Of a stretch of 64,000 nucleotides of DNA, positions 32,214 through 42,192 are shown piece after piece. The stretch spans positions 213,214-277,213 of the forward strand of contig CAJNDS010002495.1 in NCBI GenBank assembly GCA_905221605.1, written 5' to 3'. The notes below the pieces were generated by a model. It saw nothing but the letters and a program-made list of their open reading frames with translations. It was not told the DNA's origin and searched no databases. Position numbers and translations under genes: made by a program. This DNA is from Symbiodinium natans. Its lineage: Eukaryota; Sar; Dinophyceae; Suessiales; Symbiodiniaceae. Numbering within the stretch: position 1 is the first letter of the stretch; each line of letters begins with the position of its first letter.

Positions 32214-32216
32214 CTA

Positions 32217-33587
32217 AACCCCAGACCCTTCCCAAAACCCTTTTGAACCTGGAAAACCGGCGGAGGGTTTTTTTTTTTGCAAAGGTGTGGCTCGGCCCTG
32301 TCCTCTTGCAAAGGTGTGGCTCGGCTTCCCCCCTCACGTCCCACCCACCCCCTCCCACCCCACCCCCCCCCCACCCCCACCCCCTTCCCACACCCCCTAC
32401 CCCCCACGCCTCCACCCCCCCCCCCCCCCCCTCCCCACCCCCTTCCACCCCCACCCAAGAGGAGGGTCCATTTGCCTTGCATCATCCTCTCTGCAAGCAC
32501 CTCCCTTCAAGACCACAGCAAATTCTCCAGCAACATGTCCGACTTTCAAGAGGTTTCGTTGAAGGAGTTTCCTTTTCTGCAAGAAAAGCCAAGCTGCCAG
32601 GCCTCGAACACGACCCAACTCCAAAATCTCGTCAACACCCTTCAAGCCCACAACATACTTTGCCTAAGGCAAAAGCGGAGAGAACACTCTTCAAGTAAAT
32701 CGACGCAGCGTCCTTTGCATCAAAATCTATCGCAGTCTCCCGAAGTCCAAGCAACATACCTCATAAGAGCATTTCCAACGTGAGTGCAAGGTAGACGTGG
32801 CTTTCACGGCCAAGACATCTGCCACGCTGTTAAGAAAAGGACCAGTACCCAACTCTGCTGCCTTTAAAGCATGGAAGTCACGTGCAATTCCAAAGGCAAG
32901 AGGCTCGACAAGAATGATGCGCTGCCACTTTGCAACGCAAGGTTGCGTTTCTCACTCTGGAGATCAATCCAAGCCTTAGGGTTCGAGACGTGCTTGCTGA
33001 AACAAGCCATCTTTCAGCAATCTTGACAAGTCCAGAAGACTTAGAAAAAGACATCAGAACCCTCTGCAAAGCAGACGAGCCACCGCGCAGGAGCCACCGC
33101 ATGCAAGCCACCGACTCTTGGACTTGAACCCCAAAGTTTGTTCCAGCCAGGCTTGGAACCCTCAGCTGATTCAGGCTTCTCAAGTTCACAAAGCAAGGGA
33201 CCCCTAGGAACCAACTTTCTCTTTGCCGGCTGACTCACAAGGCCAATCTCCCAGGGTTGCCACACGCTGGCACAAGTGCAGGGAAACTCTGTGTGATCGT
33301 CAAAAGCCATGAATGCCCAAAGCCAGGACACACTCCCTTCTATTACGGAATTTGGGCAGGAAGATGCAGCGCACTTGGAGCCGAGCAGGGCTCAAGAAGC
33401 CAGTGGCAAAAGAATGCTCAAACAAGTATGCGGCCAGCGCGCTACAGCCACAAGGGCTGCGTTGTCGGTTGTTGCCCCAGCCAAGTTAGATGCAGTGGCT
33501 CGCGTAGTGTAAAGGAACCTCACTTTACACGTGTAACTTCCTTCTACTGTTTTTCGGTGGTGGAATTTTGTTAAAGGGTTCTTTTTG
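32217..33587. other. Low-complexity and unassigned DNA
   Basis: Includes a T-run near 32,266-32,278, a duplicated TGCAAAGGTGTGGCTCGGC word at 32,277 and 32,308, and a C-rich tract at about 32,336-32,455. Long frames across the C tract are proline-repeat artefacts. The remaining 1.1 kb has no frame I can support. Confidence 0.5.
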
Positions 33588-33622
33588 TCCGTAACCCCTT
33601 TGGCTCAAGGACTTGGCTCAAG
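33588..33622 (+). other. Relic dinoflagellate spliced leader, tandem
   Basis: Positions 33,588-33,609 match the 22-nt dinoflagellate spliced leader at 19 of 22 bases, including the 3' half TTTGGCTCAAG. Three bases later TTGGCTCAAG repeats at 33,613-33,622. Tandem complete-plus-truncated leaders are known in dinoflagellate genes derived from reverse-transcribed mRNA. Alternative: a decayed SL RNA gene, since GT follows the second copy. Confidence 0.55.
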
Positions 33623-33899
33623 GTAGCCACCAGGGAGCCGTAGGAGGGGTGGAGTCCGTTGCCAAAGGTCCTTCTTTGCTTTGGAGGCGTAGGTGTGCTT
33701 GGTGCTGTGTTTGCTGTGTAGCTGGGGCTTCTTAGCATTTCACAGTTCCTTATGAGCGCCCGCTAATCCAAAGCTTGCGCTCTGTAAACACTTTGCAAGC
33801 TGCATTGGCTCTCCCTTGAGTCTTTGTGGGTTGAGCGCTCGAAAGTTGCGTCAACTGAGGCTCAGTTGTCCTGCCAACTTTCTCTAACTGTTCGAGACT
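33623..33899. other. Leader DNA downstream of spliced-leader relic
   Basis: No reading frame supported. If the two 12.2-kb units are disregarded, this stretch lies in the leader of the element D ORF. Confidence 0.3.
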
Positions 33900-34087
33900 G
33901 AGAACGCCCGTTCTCTTTCTCTTTGTTTTTCTTTCTTGCTTGCGAGCGAGACTGAGAACGCCCGTTCTCTTTCTCTGACGCTTCTCTTTCTTGCAACTTG
34001 CTGAGATTGAGAACGCCCGTTCTCTTTCTCTTACCTTTTTCGTTGTGTTCCCTTTCTTTATCAAAGTTGGGAGCGCCCGCCTTGTTA
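33900..34087. repeat. ~54-bp tandem repeat with dyad GAGAACGcccGTTCTC
   Basis: The 16-bp dyad GAGAACGCCCGTTCTC (7-bp arms) occurs at 33,900, 33,954 and 34,009, with a decayed form near 34,069 (GGGAGCGCCCG). A related GAACGCACGTTC is at 58,448, across the duplicated region, so the array looks interrupted by it. The frame on the minus strand encoding repeated KRTGVLSL is a repeat artefact. Confidence 0.6.
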
Positions 34088-34134
34088 CTGTGTGGCACGC
34101 GAGCAGCTTGCAGAAGACATGAGGCAACCTGCAT

Positions 34135-35043
34135 TTACAGAGCAAGCACGCGTCTTGACCAAAGTCCCGCACGAAGGGTGTGCCCTTTAGGCAACAGCTG
34201 CCGTAGCTCTTCCGCTGTAAGCGGGGCTTGTGCCAGGACGGGCAGCCCATGTGGAAACAGAGCTTGGAGATGTTTCGTGAGAACTGCATCTCCGCAGAAA
34301 CCTAGCTGTTCGAAAGCACCTCTCCATGTCCTGCTGCACAGATAATGCTGACATTCTGTTGAAAGCATTTCCAGGAAAGCAGAAGCGGTCATCTGTCCAT
34401 CTTGCAGGAGGCGACGTCTGTAACAGCGCCGGAAATGTTGTTTCAAGCCTGAAAAGAGGTGAACATCGGCTGGCTGTACCAGCCACGTCAGATGCGGGGG
34501 TATGGGGCATATGCCAATGCCTAAACATTTCGCCTCAGCCAGCACCTTGCCATCGAGGTGGCAGGGAGCGCAATCCAAGAGTAATATTGGTTCGACGTCG
34601 ACCGGAACGCAGGCCTTTAACACTCGAAGAACTTCCACCATTCGGGCTCCTGAATTCCAGGCTGTCTTTGCAAATTCCACATGAAAATTAGCCGGCATGT
34701 TTGCACGGGCACTTCGCAAAGCTTTCTTTGTCAGGTATCTACCATTCGACAGGATGTACTGTGGCATTGCAGCCTGCAACGATGCGTCGCTGCACACGCA
34801 AGCCAGCAACGTGCAGCATCCTCGGCGAACGTCCTTCTTTGCGTGTCCAGAAACACCACGTCGCTGCAGACCTTCATGTACCAACCCAGTGAAAGAGGGC
34901 CGGGTATACTGTAAACTTGTCTCGTCCATATTGATCAAAACCACACGCTTCTGCGTCGTGCCTGTCAAGTGCCGGCACCTTTGCCAACACAGCTGCACCT
35001 GCCAACCAAAAAGGGAAGCGAACGAAGCCAAATATGGGAACAA
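34135..35043 (-). pseudogene. Pogo/Tigger-like DDE transposase, catalytic part (unit 1)
   Basis: A 302-residue frame with the DDE_1 (pogo/Tigger/jerky-like) core: NMDETSLQY with D40, ILLLDCAPCH with D157, and PPHLTWLVQPADV with D193, giving DD(35)D spacing. Transposases of this class cut and paste DNA between inverted repeats. The opening codon is TTG right after a TAG, so this is not a real start; the DNA-binding part is in the overlapping frame. Either an intron or a frameshift lies near 35,045-35,150. No flanking inverted repeats were recognised. Confidence 0.75.
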
Positions 35044-36095
35044 TTTACGAGTCTAAATTTGGGCTCGGGCTTGCGCCAGGAAAGGCAGATTGACTGTTTT
35101 TTTGAAGCCAAATGTGGCCTCGGGTTTGGATCACACGGGGTCGACAGGATGCATGACAAGGACACTGTTGCAGGAGCTTGGGACACCGAAGCCGGAGCCT
35201 TCTGCTTGATGTCCTCGGACGAGAGGTGCGACGCCGGCCGCAGCTGCCCGAGCTTGAAGCCCCATTCGTACTGGAACTTCTTCGCCCACCGCCGGAAGTA
35301 GCGACCAGCCGAGTGCTGCACGGCGCCATCTTCCAGCGCCCTCTGCATGCGTGCGGCGCGCGGGTGATCGGGGCATAAGTGAAAGCATAAGGTCACATAC
35401 ATCTCTGCCGCCTCGGATATGGACGGCGGAAGCCGGGCCATCAGATTTTGCTCGCATATCCACTGTCGGAGACGGTATTCCACCAAAAAATGCACAGCTT
35501 TCTGATGAATCTGCAAATGCTTCTTGCTCCTAGGCATCATTAACTGCGCTAAGAGGTCGGTGTCCGAAGCCAACACCATGGTTTCGAGGGCAGCTGTCAT
35601 GGCATCGGAAGTAACGGCGTCACCGGCAAGAGTCCCCTCTTGCGCAACACCCGTCTCGCAAACAGGACTGCAGGCTGGCTTCTCCAATCCGCCAACATGA
35701 AGATGCAAATAGCTATCAACCGCTGGAGTGGACTCAACTGGTGATTCTCTTCCCGCTTTCGCTGACGCCATCGAGCTTGCAAAGCAGCTTTCAGGGCCTT
35801 CCTCAGCTCGCGGTCCTGCAACTGGCCACTCTTGTCTGCAGTCGCAGGATGCATCCTGCAACCGGCCCCTCTCTGCGGCGTAACAGCGGCAGACTTTGCG
35901 GCGCAGGCCAGGTCTTTTTGCTTGAGTTGCTGTAGCTTCAGGGTTGCTTCGTCCCACCTGGCATGCACAGTAGGAAAGGGGGCGCCGGGCTTGAGCCTTG
36001 CTGTATGGACAGTATACAGTCACTGCACGGGACCATGTGCAAGTAGCAACAGTAGGGGCGGTAAACTGACACCCATTGTCGGCTTCAGAACCCAC
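34965..36095 (-). pseudogene. Pogo-like transposase, N-terminal part (unit 1)
   Basis: The meaningful part is residues ~190-320: PRSKKHLQIHQKAVHFLVEY, an ISEAAEMYVTLCFHL segment, then YFRRWAKKFQYEWGFKLG, which resembles the second helix-turn-helix of CENP-B/Tc5-type DNA-binding domains. The last ~60 residues are out of frame. Upstream, a different frame (35,968-35,730) encodes LKLQQLKQKDLACAAKS and RELRKALKAALQARW, likely an earlier exon or a frameshifted N-terminus with coiled-coil character. Confidence 0.5.
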
Positions 36096-36935
36096 TTAGT
36101 TCTTATAACTCCCACAACCGGGTTACACGACCGCTCCTGCGCAGCCGGCTGCGAAGGCCTTGCTTCGGCCCTTCTCGCGACATCGCCTTCTACAGGCAGT
36201 TCTCCCTCCATTCCGCAAACCCTCACACAGCCGCCAAGTGCCTTGCAGGAGCCAAAAAACTTCCGGCGCAACTTGCTCGCAGCCACAGCAGCGTCTGGCT
36301 CTGAAACATTCTCCAAACACGGTGTTGGTGTAATCCGGCTTTGAACCTGACCAAACCTGTTTACACCCTCCCCTCCAAGCTGCGTTACTGCTCACACGTC
36401 GGACGTGCAATGTTCTGGTCTCGAGTTCATCACACAAGGGCGCTCGCCCCTTTAGCTTCCCCCGGAAACCCCGAGGAAAACAAAACCCTGGAAAGCGCCT
36501 TTCAAGGAAGCTGGAGGCCGAAGAAGGGTGCAGTTTCCGACTCTCTTCACAATCTGGCTGCCGACCGATGCTTGCACTGGAAAAAAGATTCCCTCCCTTG
36601 GAAGGCGAGCCCCAGGGTTTTGTTTTACTGCCGCCCCAAAATCATTAGCTTGTTGTTTGCGCAGGGCCTCCGAAATCGCGTCCATTCCCTTGCTGCCACA
36701 AGACTAGATGGCAAAGCCTCCTAAATCGCGTCAATTGCTTTTGACTTGGGGCAGGGGTCTCTAAAACAGTGCCATGCTGTTGAGGTCGCCTCGCGCGTCT
36801 CCACAATGCTGGGACATTTGGGTTACCTGTTCCGGCCTCACAGCGCTTTGTCTAAGTTTAGGATACCTTCTGACTCCTCAACTCGGTGTTGCTAGGATAC
36901 CTTCTCACTCATAAATAAATCCGGCGTCGAAAAAG
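36096..36935. other. Region between transposase and satellite (unit 1)
   Basis: A minus-strand frame at 36,316-36,110 (SKLRRKFFGSCKALGG) is protein-like and could be a 5' exon of the transposase, but this is weak. The remaining bases have no supported feature. Confidence 0.3.
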
Positions 36936-39830
36936 TATGGCTCATGCATCCTAAACCCTTTTGGATCCAAAAGCTACAAACTTGATTTTCACAGGCACCA
37001 CGGGTGCTTGTCTTTGCATGGATTTTGAAAGGAGGAAGCCCGCATAGCGAAAACAGAGCAGGGAGGCCCCATAGTTCAAAAAAATATGGCTCATGCATCC
37101 TAAACCCTTTTGGATCCAAAAGCTACAAACTTGATTTTCACAGGCACCACGGGTGCTTGTCTTTGCATGGATTTTGAAAGGACGAAGCCCGCATAGCGAA
37201 AACAGAGCAGGGAGGCCCCATAGTTCAAAAAAATATGGCTCATGCATCCTAAACCCTTTTGGATCCAAAAGCTACAAACTTGATTTTCACAGGCACCACG
37301 GGTGCTTGTCTTTGCATGGATTTTGAAAGGACGAAGCCCGCATAGCGAAAACAGAGCAGGGAGGCCCCAGAGTTCAAAAAAATATGGCTCATGAATCCTA
37401 AACCCTTTTGGATCCAAAAGCTACAAACTTGATTTTCACAGGCACCACGGGTGCTTGTCTTTGCATGGATTTTGAAAGGACGAAGCCCGCATAGCGAAAA
37501 CAGAGCAGGGAGGCCCCAGAGTTCAAAAAAATATGGCTCATGCATCCTAAACCCTTTTGGATCCAAAAGCTACAAACTTGATTTTCACAGGCACCACGGG
37601 TGCTTGTCTTTGCATGGATTTTGAAAGGACGAAGCCCGCATAGCGAAAACAGAGCAGGGAGGCCCCATAGTTCAAAAAAATATGGCTCATGAATCCTAAA
37701 CCCTTTTGGATCCAAAAGCTACAAGATCTTCAAACTTTGATTTTCACAGGCACCGCGGGCGCTTGTCTTTGCATGGATTTTGAAAGGACGAAGCCCGCAT
37801 AGCGAAAACAGAGCAGGGAGGCCCCAGAGTTCAAAAAAATATGGCTCATGCATCCTAAACCCTTTTGGATCCAAAAGCTACAAACTTGATTTTCACAGGC
37901 ACCACGGGTGCTTGTCTTTGCATGGATTTTGAAAGGACGAAGCCCGCATAGCGAAAACGGAGCAGGGAGGCCCCATAGTTCAAAAAAATATGGCTCATGC
38001 ATCCTAAACCCTTTTGGATCCAAAAGCTACAAACTTGATTTTCACAGGCACCACGGGTGCTTGTCTTTGCATGGATTTTGAAAGGACGAAGCCCGCATAG
38101 CGAAAACGGAGCAGGGAGGCCCCATAGTTCAAAAAAATATGGCTCATGCATCCTAAACCCTTTTGGATCCAAAAGCTACAAACTTGATTTTCACAGGCAC
38201 CACGGGTGCTTGTCTTTGCATGGATTTTGAAAGGACGAAGCCCGCATAGCGAAAACAGAGCAGGGAGGCCCCAGAGTTCAAAAAAATATGGCTCATGAAT
38301 CCTAAACCCTTTTGGATCCAAAAGCTACAAACTTGATTTTCACAGGCACCACGGGTGCTTGTCTTTGCATGGATTTTGAAAGGACGAAGCCCGCATAGCG
38401 AAAACAGAGCAGGGCGGCCCCAGAGTTCAAAAAAATATGGCTCATGCATCCTAAACCCTTTTGGATCCAAAAGCTACAAACTTGATTTTCACAGGCACCA
38501 CGGGTGCTTGTCTTTGCATGGATTTTGAAAGGAGGAAGCCCGCATAGCGAAAACAGAGCAGGGAGGCCCCATAGTTCAAAAAAATATGGCTCATGAATCC
38601 TAAACCCTTTTGGATCCAAAAGCTACAAGATCTTCAAACTTTGATTTTCACAGGCACCGCGGGCGCTTGTCTTTGCATGGATTTTGAAAGGACGAAGCCC
38701 GCATAGCGAAAACAGAGCAGGGAGGCCCCAGAGTTCAAAAAAATATGGCTCATGCATCCTAAACCCTTTTGGATCCAAAAGCTACAAACTTGATTTTCAC
38801 AGGCACCACGGGTGCTTGTCTTTGCATGGATTTTGAAAGGACGAAGCCCGCATAGCGAAAACGGAGCAGGGAGGCCCCATAGTTCAAAAAAATATGGCTC
38901 ATGCATCCTAAACCCTTTTGGATCCAAAAGCTACAAACTTGATTTTCACAGGCACCACGGGTGCTTGTCTTTGCATGGATTTTGAAAGGACGAAGCCCGC
39001 ATAGCGAAAACGGAGCAGGGAGGCCCCATAGTTCAAAAAAATATGGCTCATGCATCCTAAACCCTTTTGGATCCAAAAGCTACAAACTTGATTTTCACAG
39101 GCACCACGGGTGCTTGTCTTTGCATGGATTTTGAAAGGACGAAGCCCGCATAGCGAAAACAGAGCAGGGAGGCCCCAGAGTTCAAAAAAATATGGCTCAT
39201 GAATCCTAAACCCTTTTGGATCCAAAAGCTACAAACTTGATTTTCACAGGCACCACGGGTGCTTGTCTTTGCATGGATTTTGAAAGGACGAAGCCCGCAT
39301 AGCGAAAACAGAGCAGGGCGGCCCCAGAGTTCAAAAAAATATGGCTCATGCATCCTAAACCCTTTTGGATCCAAAAGCTACAAACTTGATTTTCACAGGC
39401 ACCACGGGTGCTTGTCTTTGCATGGATTTTGAAAGGAGGAAGCCCGCATAGCGAAAACAGAGCAGGGAGGCCCCATAGTTCAAAAAAATATGGCTCATGA
39501 ATCCTAAACCCTTTTGGATCCAAAAGCTACAAGATCTTCAAACTTTGATTTTCACAGGCACCGCGGGCGCTTGTCTTTGCATGGATTTTGAAAGGACGAA
39601 GCCCGCATAGCGAAAACAGAGCAGGGAGGCCCCAGAGTTCAAAAAAATATGGCTCATGAATCCTAAACCCTTTTGGATCCAAAAGCTACAAGATCTTCAA
39701 ACTTTGATTTTCACAGGCACCACGGGTGCTTGTCTTTGCATGGATTTTGAAAGGACGAAGCCCGCATAGCGAAAACAGAGCAGGGAGGCCCCATAGTTCA
39801 AAAAAATATGGCTCATGAATCCTAAACCCT
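36936..39830. repeat. 149/159-bp satellite array, 19 units (unit 1)
   Basis: The word TGGCTCATG recurs 20 times from 36,938 to 39,809, spaced 149 bases 15 times and 159 bases four times; the longer form carries a 10-bp insertion (GATCTTCAAA). Each monomer has CCTAAACCC and a perfect 16-bp palindrome CTTTTGGATCCAAAAG. A 904-bp higher-order unit of six monomers is repeated twice (37,716-38,619 and 38,620-39,523). Frames of about 105 codons arise in each pair of monomers and are artefacts. Confidence 0.95.
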
Positions 39831-41560
39831 GGGACCCAAAAGCTACAAGACCTTCAAACTTATCACAAACTTATCACAGGCGCTTGTCACGACGTGCTAA
39901 ACCAGCTCACGCTCCCTATTGGTGGGTGAACAGTCCGACACTTCGAGACTTCTGCGTCTCAATGATAGGAAGAGCCGACAGCCAAGGATCAAAAAACGCA
40001 CGCAGTCCAGCCCCCTACCTACTCCCTCCCACCCCGAGGCGATCAGTCGCAGTCCAACAGATGATGGCTTCGTGGTAGGACCTTTCCAGCTGGCCACATG
40101 AGTCACATGAACCAAGTATCTGAAGGAAGTGTTCCTTTCGCACTGATTTCGATTACTGTCGCAGCATCCAGTTCATCAGTCGGGCAAACTAACCTGTCTC
40201 ACGAAGCTCACGTTCCCTATTGGCGGGTGAAGACTCTGACACTTTGGGACTTCTGCGTCTTAATGATAGGAAGAGCCGACATCCAAGGATCAAAAAGCGC
40301 ACACAGTCCAGCCCCCTACCTACGCCCTCCCACCCCCTCCGAAACACCGAAAAACCCTGAACACGTGCACACAGTCCAGCCCCCTACCTACGCCCTCCCA
40401 CCCCTCCGAAGCACCGAAAAGCCCTGAACACTGAGCGGCGTTCAGTCGCAGTCCAACAGATGATGGCTTCGTGGTATGACCTTACTGTCGCAGCATCCAG
40501 TTCATCAGTCGGGCAAACTAACCTGTCTCACGAGGCTCATGTTCCCTATTGGCGCGTGAACAATCCGACACTTCGGGACTTCTGCGTCTCAATGATAGGA
40601 ACTCCCGCCCTCTCCGAAACACCGAAAAACCCTGAACACGTGCACACAGTCCCTACGCCCTCCCACCCCCTCCCAAGCACCGAAAAGCCCTGAACACTGA
40701 GCGGCGTTCAGTCGCAGTCCAACAGATGATGGCTTCGTCGCATGACCTTACTGTCGCAGCATCCAGTTCATCATTCGGGCAAACTAACCTGTCTCACGAA
40801 GCTCACGTTCACTTTGGGACTTCTGCGTCTTAATGATAGGAAGAGCCGACATCCAAGGATCAAAAAGCGCACACAGTCCAGCCCCCTACCTACGCCCTCC
40901 CACCCCCTCCGAAACACCGAAAAACCCTGAACACGTGCACACAGTCCAGCCCTCTGCCTACGCCCTCCCACCCCTCCGAAGCACCGAAAAGCCCTGAACA
41001 CTGAGCGGCGTTCAGTCGCAGTCCAACAGATGATGGCTTCGTGGTATGACCTTACTGTCGCAGCATCACCGAAAAACCCTGAACACGTGCACACAGTCCA
41101 GCCCCCTGCCTACGCCCTCCCACCCCCTCCGAAGCACCGAAAAGCCCTGAACACTGAGCGGCGTTCAGTCGCAGTCCAACAGATGATGGCTTCGTCGCAT
41201 GACCTTACTGTCGCAGCATCCAGTTCATCATTCGGGCAAACTAACCTGTCTCACGAAGCTCACGTTCCCTATTGGCGGGTGATAGGAAGAACCGACATCC
41301 AGGGAACAAAAAGCGCACACAGTCCAGCCTCCTACCTACGCCCTCCCGCCCTCTCCGAAACACCGAAAAACCCTGAACACGCGCACACAGTCCAGCCCCC
41401 TCCTGCCTCCGCCCTCCCACCCACTCCGAAGCACCGAAAAGCCCTGAACACTGAGAGGCGTTCAGTCGCAGTCCAACACATGATGGCTTCGTGGTATGAC
41501 CTTTCCAGCTGGCCACATGAGTCACATGAACCAAGTATCTGAAGGAAATGTTCCTTTCGC
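39831..41560. repeat. Complex tandem repeat (unit 1)
   Basis: Irregular repeats marked by CAGTCGCAGTCCAACA(G/C)ATGATGGCTTCGT at about 40,046, 40,443, 40,710, 41,013, 41,165 and 41,463, with other blocks (CACACAGTCCAGCCCCCTACC, CCGAAAAACCCTGAACAC) repeated between. The start (40,064-40,130) and end (41,482-41,548) share CTTTCCAGCTGGCCACATGA and the following bases, so the whole block is framed by a direct repeat of about 66 bases. Confidence 0.8.
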
Positions 41561-42192
41561 ACTAACCTCGTTACTGTCGCAGCATCAAGAGCCGCAATCT
41601 CCGAAGATCACCAAAAATGAGCACGAAGACTGGGGCGGATTTCCGAAATGTCAAGAAAACATGGGAGAACAGCACAAGTGCGAACGCACGTCAGAGCCGA
41701 AAAACAAAATCTGAGAAACATAAACCCAACATCTGAGAAATTCAGCGCGCCGACAAGAGCAGCAGATTTGCACAACACTGCTGCAAGTCCGACTGCCGCT
41801 CGTGCGAGTGACTACGAGTTACCACTAGGTCAAGACCCAGCCGTAGAAGACCCCTTACAGCAGAATCCAAAAACCGAGCCAGGACGCAACGCTACGTAAG
41901 CTGTTTATACAGCGGAGCCCAAACCCGAGCCAAAATGCAATGACGTTTGCTGCATCTTGGGCCATCCTAAACGCGATACAGGCCGGCTACTTTTGTTGCA
42001 TCCTGGGCCATCCTAACCCCGGGGGATACAGGCCGGCTGCTTTTGGTGCCCAAAACCTACCAAGACATAGCTGCAAGCACTTCTAGCTGTTCTTTGCTGC
42101 GCGTTTGCTCAAGCCTTGCAAGGGCAGGTCCAGCCAATTACGAATTTCGCATCGATGCTGACTAGGCTGGCGCTTGGTGGACTGGCGACGTG
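41561..42192. other. Region between complex repeat and Rep gene (unit 1)
   Basis: No gene. A ~52-bp imperfect duplication at 41,950-42,052 (TGCATCTTGGGCCATCCTAA and TGCATCCTGGGCCATCCTAA, each followed by GATACAGGCCGGCT). Confidence 0.5.

Larger units (their letters stand above)
26112..32216 (-). mobile_element. Retroelement C (same order, 5'-truncated)
   Basis: Minus-strand order: recombinase (C-terminal half only), Gag-like, oxygenase plus methyltransferase in one frame, RT, RNase H. The recombinase opens at GFSDAQ, just after the first catalytic Arg, and a stop codon precedes it, so roughly 300 codons and the 5' end are missing. The 3' end abuts the element B repeat, with almost no 3' untranslated region left. 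No terminal repeat of its own was found. Confidence 0.75.

Noticed and set aside
32159-32783. Proline-rich plus-strand frames
   Set aside because: Produced by the C-rich tract at 32,336-32,455; all three frames are open there and none shows a conserved domain.
33750-34289. Minus-strand frame with repeated KRKRTGVLSL
   Set aside because: Direct translation of the 54-bp dyad repeat; no independent evidence for coding.
36892-39523. Series of ~105-codon minus-strand frames with repeated MDPKGF and FELWGLP words
   Set aside because: They recur once per monomer of the 149-bp satellite; 149 is not a multiple of three, so each frame runs through two monomers and stops. They are artefacts of repeat sequence, as are the equivalents at 49,053-51,704.
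36936-39830. CRISPR array
   Set aside because: Regular repeats are long tandem monomers without unique spacers, no cas genes are present and the DNA looks eukaryotic.
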